This document shows, piece after piece, positions 7,916-16,900 of a stretch of 64,000 nucleotides of DNA; the stretch's first letter is position 1, and every line of letters starts with the position of its first letter. A program made the position numbers and the translations under genes. This DNA is from Rhodocyclales bacterium (lineage in GTDB: Bacteria > Pseudomonadota > Gammaproteobacteria > Burkholderiales > Rhodocyclaceae): the NCBI GenBank assembly GCA_016235165.1, contig JACRLX010000002.1:124001-188000 (forward strand), read 5' to 3'. The notes under the pieces are model-generated. The model was not told where the DNA came from, made no database searches, and saw nothing but the letters and a program-made list of their open reading frames with translations.

Positions 7916-9919
7916 TCAGACCGGACGCGGGGCCGTATTAGGGTTCGCCGAGCGCTCCCGGGCCTCAGCCTCGTCGTAGCCAGCCGCCAGCGCGGTGTAG
8001 TACCGGTGTTCTTGCTGCATGGCCTCCATCTGCGCGGCGCTCTTGCCGGGCTGCGTCATCAAGTCGGCCAAGCCGTCGGCCTTTGACTGCGCCATCAGTT
8101 CGCGCTGGATTTGTTCTTGACGCGCCAGCTCAGCCGCGTGCTTACGCCCCTCGATCTCGTCCTGACGCAGTTGATAGAGAGGTGCCAGAGCGGCCTTCAC
8201 CGACTCGGGGGCTTTCTTGCCATCGCCGACCTGGTGATGTCCGATTTGCCAGAGCAGATCGTCATTAATACCGCGCCGCCCGACTTCCTCCAGCCAGGCG
8301 GCAACCTTCTTGCGCTGCAGGTCGACTTCGTAGAGTGATAGCGCGCAAGCCGATTGGCGAGCGGCTTCCAGGCGATCTTTGGCCTGCCGTAGGGCGTCAG
8401 CCCAGCGGCGCGCGCTGGCGTCGGCCTGTGAATCGGGTGCTGCGTCTGGGGTGAGGGATGTACCCCCGGGGGCTCCAAGCATGGTTTTCTCCTTTTCAAA
8501 TTGCGCGCGAAGATCCGGCGACGGTTCGTAGCCGGTGACCTGGAAACCTGCGCGTGAGGCCTCCAGCCAGGCGCGCGCCTTGAAGTCGGCGCTGCCTGTG
8601 AGGTGGATGGTTTTCCAGCCCTTGGCCGTGGCCAGGGCGACGGCCGCGAGGAGTTCCTGGTCGCGTCCGGATTTGGTGAGCAGGCGGTCGCCGTAGTCGG
8701 TAACGCGGCCGCCGCCCCCCTTGAGAGTGATGGCGATACGATCCGGCTGGCGATCGACGTAGGCCAGGCGCGCGGCCAGCGCCGACTGGATCTCCTGCTG
8801 GTAGCTTTCCTGCAGTAGCTTGGCCTTGTATATCTGCCGGCGATCCAGTGCCTCTACGGTGTAGAGGCCTCCGGCTGGTACGCCGTGCATTCGGTGATTT
8901 CCGTCTCGATGTCCCGGAACAGAGCGCTGCAGTACAGCGTCGCGCGGTTCTTGCTGTCCATGGCCAGAACGCGAGTGGCGCAGCGCAGGCATACGCTGCG
9001 GCCCAAGATGTCCTGAAGCCCGCAGGCCTGAACGATCCGCTCCACGGTCGTTCCAGGCTGCGAAGGCGCGCTTTGGCGCGGCGGCGGTGCCGCCGACACC
9101 GGCGCGGTGCTGCTGCTGCGCGTGAGGTTTTCCAGGTCGTCCATGACGCTCTTTTCCATTGCTGATCTCCTTCTGGTGGATCTTTGATCGAACCTCCTGC
9201 AGGGAGGCGTTGAGATGGGCGGCCTCGCGGTTTTTAAGGCCACGCCAGGTCGATTTACCGCGTTGCTCAAGTCGTGTAGCACGGCGTCCGAGATGGACGC
9301 CTGGGGCCTCGTCAAGGCCACGTGCTTTATTGCTGCGATGGTCGATCCGGGCATCGTGACCAGCAGCGGCCAGGTGACGGTTGGCAATGTCTTGCCAGTC
9401 TTGTCGAACCTGCTTTACCCAATCCGGGCCACGTGCATCGCCACTGGATTCCTTCCGGCATCCGCCACGTTCAGGGTTCTTGGCGTTGTAACGTTTGAAG
9501 AATTGATCGGTATCGCGCTCGATACCATCGAGCATTCGCCCTGAGAATTCCAAGTGGACATGAGGGTTGCCTTCCTTGTCGTGCAACCCCCACGAATAGG
9601 GATGCTGATCCCCGCAGATCTGCCGTACCTGCTCACGCGCGGCTTCGATCTGTTGTTTCCGCGACAGTTCGCGTGGAAGCGCGAATTCCACTTCGTGGTA
9701 GAGCGTGCCGTTGGCACGCTCGCGAGCATCGGACTCAACCCAAAACTTGCGCGGATCAGCAGCAGCCCACCCAGGCATATTTCCACTCTCCGCGTGGGCT
9801 AACTCGCCGTCGTGGCGTTCAGCGAAACGGCCGAGTCGCATGATGTAATCATGCTTAGCGACGGAAAGCCGATTCTCAGATCGGCTACCGCGCTTGACGG
9901 TGAGATGAAATATGCTCAC
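7916..9919 (-). CDS. MobA/MobL-family relaxase fused in frame to an LPD7 domain
   Basis: The relaxase nicks oriT and leads DNA transfer. From GTG 9919 the frame is 667 codons. Residues 1-~250 are a MobA/MobL domain: SIFHLTVKRGSRSENRLS at the N terminus, a Tyr at residue 25 where the nicking tyrosine is expected, the metal-binding motif NPHVHLEFSGR (His120, His122) and the RIDHRS segment. Residues ~254-345 have composition typical of a non-native reading frame and overlap a nested gene. Residues ~346-667 resemble LPD7-type domains (LYTVEALDRR, ITLKGGGGRVTDYGDRL). An internal ATG at 8890 (residue 344) could start the LPD7 part separately. GTG 9919 follows the upstream stop by 14 bases; a longer start at 9970 would overlap that gene. 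Confidence 0.85.
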   Translation of the reverse strand: MSIFHLTVKRGSRSENRLSVAKHDYIMRLGRFAERHDGELAHAESGNMPGWAAADPRKFWVESDARERANGTLYHEVEFALPRELSRKQQIEAAREQVRQICGDQHPYSWGLHDKEGNPHVHLEFSGRMLDGIERDTDQFFKRYNAKNPERGGCRKESSGDARGPDWVKQVRQDWQDIANRHLAAAGHDARIDHRSNKARGLDEAPGVHLGRRATRLEQRGKSTWRGLKNREAAHLNASLQEVRSKIHQKEISNGKERHGRPGKPHAQQQHRAGVGGTAAAPKRAFAAWNDRGADRSGLRASGHLGPQRMPALRHSRSGHGQQEPRDAVLQRSVPGHRDGNHRMHGVPAGGLYTVEALDRRQIYKAKLLQESYQQEIQSALAARLAYVDRQPDRIAITLKGGGGRVTDYGDRLLTKSGRDQELLAAVALATAKGWKTIHLTGSADFKARAWLEASRAGFQVTGYEPSPDLRAQFEKEKTMLGAPGGTSLTPDAAPDSQADASARRWADALRQAKDRLEAARQSACALSLYEVDLQRKKVAAWLEEVGRRGINDDLLWQIGHHQVGDGKKAPESVKAALAPLYQLRQDEIEGRKHAAELARQEQIQRELMAQSKADGLADLMTQPGKSAAQMEAMQQEHRYYTALAAGYDEAEARERSANPNTAPRPV
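8854..9159 (-). CDS. Nested small cysteine protein inside the relaxase gene (101 aa)
   Basis: A 101-codon frame shifted relative to the relaxase starts at ATG 9159 with a strong ribosome site (AAGGAG, 7 bases upstream). It reads MEKSVMDDLENLTRS at the start, then a Pro/Ser linker, then a compact C-terminal domain with ACGLQDILGRSVCLRCATRV containing CxxC and two later cysteines (LYCSAL, TECTAY). Composition is protein-like here, while the relaxase frame over the same DNA looks random. So this frame is probably the functional one at 8854-9159, with the relaxase read-through arising by lack of a stop. Function unknown; a metal- or DNA-binding knot is possible. Confidence 0.65.
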   Translation of the reverse strand: MEKSVMDDLENLTRSSSTAPVSAAPPPRQSAPSQPGTTVERIVQACGLQDILGRSVCLRCATRVLAMDSKNRATLYCSALFRDIETEITECTAYQPEASTP

Positions 9920-9933
9920 GGCAACGCAGGCAT

Positions 9934-10260
9934 TTAGCTGTTGACGTTTTCGCCCGGCACGGGCGCGCACTGTTTCTCCGCAGGAGAAACAGGTAAGTGC
10001 GCCTCGTTTGGCAACGAGGAATGGATTTCCGCTGTCGCCATTTCAAAATCGCGAGCAGAAAGAACTTCACGACACGCATCAACCCACTCCGCCGCCTCAA
10101 TTTTTCCGCCGCGCATCATCGCCTCGACGACGATGCCCCAGCGGATCAGACGGGCGTTGCGCTGCTTGCGTTCTTCCGATTTCTGGCGAGACTGGATCTC
10201 GGCAATCCTGCGTTTGATTTGCGCCTCCCGGGCGCGAAGTTTTTCGATTTCGTTGCTCAC
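9934..10260 (-). CDS. TraD/MobC-like relaxosome accessory protein
   Basis: The 108-residue product starts at GTG 10260, overlapping the upstream stop (GTGA). It has an N-terminal charged coiled coil (EIEKLRAREAQIKRRIAEIQ, residues 4-23) and a conserved-looking LIRWGIVVEAMMRGG segment (~42-56), the layout of small TraD/MobC-type accessory proteins encoded directly upstream of relaxases. These bind oriT DNA and help the relaxase. The C-terminal ~25 residues are low complexity. Directly precedes the relaxase. Confidence 0.65.
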   Translation of the reverse strand: MSNEIEKLRAREAQIKRRIAEIQSRQKSEERKQRNARLIRWGIVVEAMMRGGKIEAAEWVDACREVLSARDFEMATAEIHSSLPNEAHLPVSPAEKQCAPVPGENVNS

Positions 10261-11228
10261 GCTGCGGCCTCCGGCTGTGTGAGATGGTGGGAATGGATGT
10301 ATTTCCGGAATTCGATCTGCACGCTTTTGGGCTGCAGGCCGTCTCGGCGATAGAACTGAAACGTGGCTTTGTTGTGCATGGTCAGCCATTCACCAAATTC
10401 CGCGAGGAGGGCCGCATGCGCGGCCTCGTCGAGCGACTGAAGGAAAGAGTCGGCCTGTGCGTTCCACTTCACCATGCGCTGCTCGCCTGCGACAGCGGCG
10501 GCCTGCTCGCGGTCGCGCTGCTGGCGCTCTTTCTCGGCCTGCTCGCGTTTAACGGCGGATCGCTCAAGCTCCAGCTCAACCAAGCCGGGAACGGGCTGCT
10601 TGCCGGCGGCTTTCAGCGCCGCCACGGCGGCGGCGATGGTGGTAGCGTCGTACTGTTGCTCGATCTGCTCGGCATTTGCGGCATCGGTGCCATCCCAGGT
10701 CACGATACCGCTTGTGCGGACACCCCTCCGCTTTCCACCTGGTAAAGCCGCAGCAGCAGCATCGGCAGGCGCGCGCGCCTCAGCGCGCGGTGCTGCTGCT
10801 TCCTTCCCCTTCTCCTTTTCCTTCCCCTTCCAGCTTGGCGCTATTGATCTGTATGCCTTTTCTACTTTGCCGCGCAGATCGATGGATAGGATTTTCTTGA
10901 TTGAGGATTCAACGGCGCCGCATGCTGCTGGGGTACGCGGCTTGTACCAGCGAAACCAGTCTGGGAGCATGATCTCCCCGGTGACCTGATCTAGATCGAT
11001 CAACTTCCGACGCTGGAATTCAGACATGGCATCAGCAAGGGAAGGGCTGCTCATACTGAGATCTGCGGCGGTTGCATCAAGCGGGAAGAGATAGCAGCCG
11101 CACGCCGTCTGTTCAGGGTGCGCCCAGAGATACATCAGGATGCCCTTGTACTGCGTCACAAGATCGCGCGTCCTCGGCCAGCGCAGCAGGCTGACGGGCA
11201 CCGGACGCGTATCTACGCCGCTGCTCAT
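10257..11228 (-). CDS. Replication-like protein with N-terminal winged helix
   Basis: The 323-residue product starts at ATG 11228, which overlaps the AlpA stop (ATGA). Residues ~15-100 look like a winged-helix domain of replisome-organiser type: TRDLVTQYKGILMYLW, ADLSMSSPSLADAMSEFQRR and a W-rich MLPDWFRWYKPRTP strand. A low-complexity Lys/Glu/Ala linker (~130-170) and a long charged coiled coil (~225-265) follow, with FYRRDGLQPKSVQIEFRKYI near the end. Small mobile elements often encode such a protein for copying the excised circle. I cannot name a family, so the function is a hypothesis. Confidence 0.55.
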   Translation of the reverse strand: MSSGVDTRPVPVSLLRWPRTRDLVTQYKGILMYLWAHPEQTACGCYLFPLDATAADLSMSSPSLADAMSEFQRRKLIDLDQVTGEIMLPDWFRWYKPRTPAACGAVESSIKKILSIDLRGKVEKAYRSIAPSWKGKEKEKGKEAAAPRAEARAPADAAAAALPGGKRRGVRTSGIVTWDGTDAANAEQIEQQYDATTIAAAVAALKAAGKQPVPGLVELELERSAVKREQAEKERQQRDREQAAAVAGEQRMVKWNAQADSFLQSLDEAAHAALLAEFGEWLTMHNKATFQFYRRDGLQPKSVQIEFRKYIHSHHLTQPEAAA

Positions 11229-11479
11229 GCCAATGCCTTTTTGCCGTAACGACTGGCATTTTGCGGCTGCTGCGTCCTGGCGCGAATCCAAGCCCGTACA
11301 TCACCCAGTCGCCATTTCAAGCGACGTACCCCCGTCAGCGGGCTCGGAAAACCCTTTATCCGTCGCTGCTGCACGGTGACACGCGCAAAACCAGTTAGGG
11401 CTACCACCTCGTCGACGTCAATCAAGATGTCATCGGGAAGCGATGTCAAACGTTCTACAAGGGTATAGTCTCGGATCAT
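11225..11479 (-). CDS. AlpA/excisionase-type helix-turn-helix regulator
   Basis: The 84-residue product has the MerR-like HTH of AlpA/Xis proteins: ILIDVDEVVALTGFARVTVQ (residues ~18-37), then RRIKGFPSPLTGVRRLKWRLG and VRAWIRART. Such proteins activate or assist excision of tRNA-integrated elements. ATG 11479 is preferred because AGGAG lies 9 bases upstream; ATG 11488 would be too close. It is the first gene of the minus-strand operon and diverges from the gene at 11561, so the 81-base space between them should hold both promoters. Confidence 0.8.
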   Translation of the reverse strand: MIRDYTLVERLTSLPDDILIDVDEVVALTGFARVTVQQRRIKGFPSPLTGVRRLKWRLGDVRAWIRARTQQPQNASRYGKKALA

Positions 11480-11560
11480 TGAATACATCTCCTGCTTGTG
11501 AGTTCCATGACCAGCAATGTGCAGGAGTCAAGCGACCCACCGTTAGGGGAGTAATCGAAC

Positions 11561-12280
11561 GTGTACTACTGGCTGCGCTTGGCGCGCGAAGCGGTCGAGG
11601 ACTGGAAAGCGCGCGGTATTACAAAGCCGCGCAATATCCTGCCTGCCGATGGTGCTACAGCGCTGACTTTGCGATGCATTCGGCGACAGGCTTGCAAAGC
11701 AGGCGGGGTGAGTGATTGCCTGATCTGGAAGGCAGGTGAACTTGCCTACGAACCAGGGTCGAATCCATGCACCTCATGCAAAACGCAAGGCGTTGGTCTC
11801 CTGCAGCTCAGCAAAGAGCTGTGGGGCATCAAAGGAGGAACTGGACAGGATGCCGGCGCGGAGATAGTCGGCATTGAGGAGCTACGTGGCTGGATAAATG
11901 GCCGCGAGCCCATTCAGCCGCAGCGCCTGCGGTCGGGAATTGCCAAGGCTTGGTCGCTAGGCTGGCTATCCACTAGCCAAGCCGCCACGGCCATGGAAGA
12001 AACAAGTAGCTTAGAAGCGGCCGGATCGGTGGCTCGGCAGATATTCAAGCGCCTGCGACGTTCCGGAATGACCGAAGGCGATCGCGAGCAATTCGGCGCT
12101 ATGGCTCAACGAGAACGCGAGCAAATGGATGGCGATGCAAGAATTAAGTTCGACAGCAACCGGCACGTTTCGGCAGCCTTGAAAGGCTTGCCTGACGATT
12201 TATCCAAGTTGCATACCATCAACTTACTCCGCGCCAAATTGCGTCAAAATTGCTCCACGGAGAGCGCTAACACCTGCTAA
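11561..12280 (+). CDS. Unknown soluble protein at the right end of the island (239 aa)
   Basis: GTG at 11561 has GGGGAG 9 bases upstream. The product is soluble, without signal peptide or membrane segments. It has a cysteine group in the first third (CIRRQAC, DCLIW, NPCTSCKTQG) that could bind metal, a middle segment with GIEELRGWINGREPIQPQRL, and a helical C terminus. No family is recognised. It is the only gene facing the right attachment site and the only one with no transfer-related neighbour on its strand, so it is the best candidate for cargo or for a regulator of the divergent operon. Confidence 0.5.
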   Translation: MYYWLRLAREAVEDWKARGITKPRNILPADGATALTLRCIRRQACKAGGVSDCLIWKAGELAYEPGSNPCTSCKTQGVGLLQLSKELWGIKGGTGQDAGAEIVGIEELRGWINGREPIQPQRLRSGIAKAWSLGWLSTSQAATAMEETSSLEAAGSVARQIFKRLRRSGMTEGDREQFGAMAQREREQMDGDARIKFDSNRHVSAALKGLPDDLSKLHTINLLRAKLRQNCSTESANTC

Positions 12281-12365
12281 GATGAACTAAAGGGAGCTAA
12301 CATAAGCGCTTGTATTTTCAGCTATGTTTAGCTAAGTTACTCTAACAAAAAGCAATTGTTTACGA
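12281..12365. other. AT-rich right-end spacer of the island
   Basis: This 85-base stretch before attR is clearly more AT-rich than its surroundings and repeats the short word GCTAA/GCTAAC several times, including GAGCTAACAT and TTAGCTAAG. Together with AATTGCTCCA at 12248-12257 it may hold integrase or Xis binding sites. No gene seen. Confidence 0.4.
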
Positions 12366-12410
12366 TTCACACGGTGGAAGCCACTGGTTCGATCCCAGTA
12401 CCGCCCACCA
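12366..12410. repeat. attR: 45-bp tRNA-Val 3' duplication, copy 2
   Basis: Exact copy of 749-793. It lacks the 5' half, so it is an attachment-site remnant and not a tRNA gene. It marks the right border of the island; host genes resume at 12481. Confidence 0.93.
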
Positions 12411-12480
12411 GTCTCCCTCTCCTGGCGTGCCAAGTTCGTTGCGCCATAGCTTGCGTGGTAACAGCGGAGATTGCGGAGAT

Positions 12481-13857
12481 TTACCCTCCGCTACGCGACT
12501 TCAAATGATGTCCCAGGTGACGATCCGTCTTGACGCTGTGATTGATGGTCCAATCCATCAACAATAGCTTGATGCGAAAAGACAGGTAGATAGCATTTTC
12601 CGTTTCCGACAGGATTTCGTCGCTAAGCCGCGCCAGATTGCGCAGAAAGCGGCGATGCTGGTGATCGTGATCGGCCTGAAAACGGTACCGGGAATCCTGC
12701 ATTTGCACCATTTCAGCATTGAACTGGGCTTCGGTTTCGCGCGCAATCCTTGTCAGAATCGGCATCGCATCCGAGCTGCGCCCTTCTCGCACGGCCGTCG
12801 CCAGCGCGTTAAGCTGGCTTAGCAAGGCTCGGTGGTGGCTATCGATGTCGGCGACGCCCGAACTGTAATCTTCGCTCCAGCTTTGAGTCAGCTCGTTTTC
12901 CTCGATGCCTTCTGCATGCCCGTTGCGCAGATACGCGTCGCACCGGGCAAGGTACAAACGGGCCGGCTTGTCGTCCGGAGCCTCATCCAGGCATCGCACC
13001 AGCCTGGTTCGGGCACGAAAGATATCCGCCACGAAATAGAAGGCCATGGCCTCCTCGAAACGCTTGCGCGTGCGCAATTTCGCGGCTCGCATGGCAGGTG
13101 GATCGCCGTCGAAAACCTCATAGACGGACTGCGCCTCCTGCTTGCCCTTGACCCGATTGCGCGCGAGAAATCGAATGCTGTACTTGTCGGGGTCGATCAG
13201 GCTATGCAAGGTATGCTCGCTTATCAGTAGCGGCACCTCGAAGGTTTTCGACATATCCTCCAGGCGCGAGGCGAGGTTTACCGCATCGCTGATCACCGTC
13301 CCCTCCATTCGCCCACTGCCACCCACCGTGCCCAGCATGACGATGCCGGTGTTGATGCCGATGCCGATCCGGATCGGCAGGTAGCCTGCCCGAGCGCGGC
13401 CTTTGTTGTAGTTGTCCAGGCGTTCCAGCATGGCCAGGGCACTGCGGACAGCGTCATCCGTTTCCTTGGGAAACAGCGCCATGATCGCGTCGCCGATGTA
13501 CTTGTCGATCAGGCCACGGAAAGGCACGATCATCGGCTCCATTTGCGACAAGTAGGAGTTCAGGAAATCGAAATTTTCCTGCGGCGTCATGGTTTCCGAC
13601 AGGCCGGTGAAGTTCCGGATGTCGGCAAACAGTATGGTCAGCTTGCGCTCCGTCTGCATTCCCAGGCGAACCTCGCGCACGTTGTCGATCGACAGGAAAT
13701 GCAGGAACTCGCGCGGCACGAAGCGCCCGAAGGCCTGCTCGGTATCGACAAGTTGCTGGCGGATCCCGGCAAGCTCTCCGCGCAGACGATCCAGTTCGGC
13801 TTGCAGCGTTTCCACTCGGGTGTCAGGAATCGATTCTTGGTTCAAATGCCCGGTCAT
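12481..13857 (-). CDS. Class III adenylate cyclase with C-terminal haemerythrin-like domain
   Basis: The 458-residue cytoplasmic protein begins with a coiled coil (~14-45). The cyclase domain (~70-255) has metal-binding LFADIRNFTGLSE (Asp79) and DKYIGDAIMALF, then TGIVMLGTVGGSGRMEGTV and SDAVNLASRLE, fitting an ATP cyclase. The C-terminal part (~325-450) has a haemerythrin layout: WSEDYSSGVADIDSHHRALL, DHDHQHRRFLRN and WTINHSVKTDRHL. In the motif normally HFxxE the first His is Gln (QFNAEM), so one di-iron ligand appears changed. An oxygen- or redox-linked cAMP signal is inferred. It follows the GGDEF/EAL gene on the same strand by 43 bases. Confidence 0.88.
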   Translation of the reverse strand: MTGHLNQESIPDTRVETLQAELDRLRGELAGIRQQLVDTEQAFGRFVPREFLHFLSIDNVREVRLGMQTERKLTILFADIRNFTGLSETMTPQENFDFLNSYLSQMEPMIVPFRGLIDKYIGDAIMALFPKETDDAVRSALAMLERLDNYNKGRARAGYLPIRIGIGINTGIVMLGTVGGSGRMEGTVISDAVNLASRLEDMSKTFEVPLLISEHTLHSLIDPDKYSIRFLARNRVKGKQEAQSVYEVFDGDPPAMRAAKLRTRKRFEEAMAFYFVADIFRARTRLVRCLDEAPDDKPARLYLARCDAYLRNGHAEGIEENELTQSWSEDYSSGVADIDSHHRALLSQLNALATAVREGRSSDAMPILTRIARETEAQFNAEMVQMQDSRYRFQADHDHQHRRFLRNLARLSDEILSETENAIYLSFRIKLLLMDWTINHSVKTDRHLGHHLKSRSGG

Positions 13858-13900
13858 CCCGATGGTGGGGAAGAGTTGGCCGCCTCAGGCCTTGCGGGCA

Positions 13901-16900
13901 TTATCCAACAAGGTGAAGTCGCTCGGGACCTTCCGCCTCGGGGAAAAAAGAACCGGGATTACGGCCTTCGGCCAGCAACTTGGCAAAATCTTCTGCGCTG
14001 ACCCCCTGCGAAAAGCGGTATCCCTGAAGCACATCGCAACGGATACGCCGCAGGAAGTTCACCTGGCTTGCAGACTCGACTCCGGCGGCGATCACCTTGA
14101 GATTCAACGCATGGGCCATGGCGATGATAGTCTTGGTGATCGCGACGGCTTCATTGTCGTTGGGAGTGTCCTGGATGAAGGAGCGATCTATCTTCAAGGC
14201 GTCGATGGGGAATCGATTCAAATAGCTCAGGCTCGAATAGCCGGTGCCAAAATTGTCCATCGACAGGCGAATGCCCAGGTCATTGAGTCGATGCAGCAGA
14301 GTCAAACCGGCGGGCGCATCCCGCATCAGTGTAGCCTCTGAAATCTCCAGGTTCAGGAAGCGGGGATCAAAGGTAAGCTGACGCATCAGCGCATCGAGCT
14401 TCTCCACGACGCGTTCATCCGTGGTTTGCGCGGAACAGAAGTTAACCGCGACAAACAGTTCGCTGTCGAACTCCTTGCGCCAGGCGGCGTTGGCTTCCAG
14501 CGCGGTGCGCAAAACCCAATCGCCTACCCTTACCGCCAGCCCGGCTTCTTCAAGCATGGGGACGAAAAACTCGGGGCTGACGTAGCCGGCCTCCGGCCGG
14601 AACCAGCGCAGCAAGGCTTCCGCGCCGACGATTCGACCGGTTTCGCCCGAAATCAGCGGCTGGAAAAAGACTTTCAGCTCTTCACGCTCGATGGCCCGCT
14701 GCAAGCGTTCCCGCAACATGATCTGCTCGGAGGGGCGCTCGCTGCTTTGCGGGAATCGATAGGTATTGCCACCGGCCTCGGCGGCAAGATACATCGCCGC
14801 ATCGGCGCTCTTGGTCAAACTCTCCGCGTCGGACCCGTCCCTGGGGAATACCGCGATGCCAATGCTGGCCGAAATGTAGAGCGGGGTTTCGGCCACGTAA
14901 AGGGCGCGCCCAAGTTCCTGCTGTATCCGGACTGCGGCGGCGGCGGCGTCATCGGCGGAGCCGATATCCGACAGCACGATCGCAAACTCGTCGCCTCCGA
15001 GCCGGGAAACACAATGGCCAGGATCGACCGATGCAAGGAGCCTGGCCGCCACTTCCTGCAGCAGGCTGTCGCCGGCACTGTGACCGACGGATTTGTTGAT
15101 CTGGTCGAAACGATCCAGATCAACCAGCATCAAGGCCGTACCACGATTGCTTCGACGGGCCGCGATGATCGACTGTTCGAAACGATCGCTGAACAGGATT
15201 CGGTTCGGCAGTGAGGTCAGGGCGTCGTAATGCGCAAGGAACTGCATGCGCTTCTTGATCGTCTTGTGCACCGTGATCTCTGAAAACACAGCGACATAAT
15301 TGACGATCTCACCACCCTCGTTCTTGACCGCGCTGATGTTCATCCATTCGACGATTACCTCGCCATCCTTGCGGCGGTTGCGGATTTCGCCATGCCATTC
15401 CCCGCGATTGGTCAGGGAGCGCCACATATTGTTGTAAAAGGCCTTGTCCTGCTGCCCCGAGTTGAGCAGGCTCGGGGATTGCCCGGCGACCTCGTCGGCG
15501 GTGTAACCGGTGATCTCCGAGAAACGCCGATTCACCATCAGGATGCGATTGTCACGGTCGGTAATCATCACCCCTTCGGCGCTGTTTTCGAACACATGTG
15601 CCGCCAATTCAAGCTTGCGCTCCGCATTCTGTCTGGCGCGCTCCTGCTCCAGCGACTCAAGCGCGTGGGACAGGTTTTCGGCAAGGCTAGAAAGCAGGCC
15701 CTGCTCTTCCCCGTCGGCAAGATCCTCGGCCGAGCCAACGATGCACACACCCCCGGCAATGCGGCCGGCGATCCGCAACGGCAGATGCGCCAGCCCCAGC
15801 GTCTCGAAGTCCGGAGGCGTTTCCGTCACCAATGTCCGGTCGCAAGCCCCGAGCGAAGGAAAGAACCGGCAATGAACCGGGGCAAATTCGCCGTCCTCAC
15901 CCCGGCAGCAGGCATCCTTGCGCAACACGTCGGAAATTCTGGGGGCCAACTCGGGATGTGCGCCGACCACCGCCATCGCCGGTAGCGTTTCGTCGTTCGA
16001 ATAGACCCAGGTGAGCGGAAAGCCACCACTCTTATGCAATATTTCGACGGTCTCCTCGATCAGTTGCCGCGAAGTGCGGGTGCGCAAGATCGCCTCATTG
16101 GTTTCGCTTACGACAGCAAGTGTTCGATTCAGGCGCAACACATGACGCTGGGCGTCCTTCTGTTCGGTAACGTCAAGCAGGATGCCGACAATCCCCCCCA
16201 CTTCGGCCTGTGTCGTCGAAAACACCGCCTTGAAGAATATGACGTCCTTGACGGTTCCATCCGCGCAGCGCACCTTGCTTTCATAAACTTGACGCCCCCG
16301 GCTGGCGAGCAGTTCGCGGTCCGCCTTGTCGTACACGGCGGCAAGATCGGGCGGTGCAATGTCGAATACCGTCTTGCCGATCATTGCCTCGCTGCTTGTT
16401 CCATAGAAGTCCTCGAACGCCTGATTCACGCCGATGTATGCCAAATTGGCATCCTTGAAAAACACCGGCGAGGGAATTGCGGCCAACAGCTGTTCGACGA
16501 AGCTCAGGTTTTCCGTCAAGGCTTCGTCGAGATGTTTGCGGGTGGTGATGTCTTCGCCAATTCCGAGAACATGGGATGGCTTGCCACTGCCATCGAACAG
16601 TGCGATCTTGCGCATCTTTATCCAGCGCGCAGGCTCCCCCGGAACGGACATTCGCTGTTCCGGTATTTCCACCAGTACCTGGTCGCGAATCGCCGCAAGG
16701 TCGGTCTCGGTATCATTTTCCGCCTGCTGGCCACGATACAACTCGCGACTCGACTGCCCCTGCAGGGACGCTTTGGACTGCCCCAGCAGTAACTCGCCCA
16801 ATCGATTCACCCTGACCACCTTGAGGTCGGATGCCCGCTTGAGTACCACCATGTTCGGGATATATTCGAAAATCGAATCGAGCAGGGCGTGCGACTCTTT

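Larger units (their letters stand above)
749..12410. mobile_element. tRNA-Val-integrated mobilizable genomic island (11.7 kb)
   Basis: The element is bounded by the 45-bp tRNA-Val direct repeats. Inside are a tyrosine recombinase next to the tRNA, an AlpA-like regulator, a replication-like winged-helix protein, a TraD-like relaxosome protein, a MobA/MobL relaxase, and IncI-type mating-pore homologues (TraX-like, DotA/TraY, PilM-like). No coupling protein, secretion ATPase, or core T4SS set is present, so self-transfer is unlikely and mobilization by a helper is the simplest reading. Genes from 11479 down to 3288 run on the minus strand and mostly overlap by 1-4 bases, forming one operon. Typical antibiotic-resistance or metabolic cargo is not visible. 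Confidence 0.9.

Noticed and set aside
12366-12410. Second tRNA-Val gene
   Set aside because: Only the 3' half is duplicated; there is no D arm or 5' acceptor strand. It is attR.
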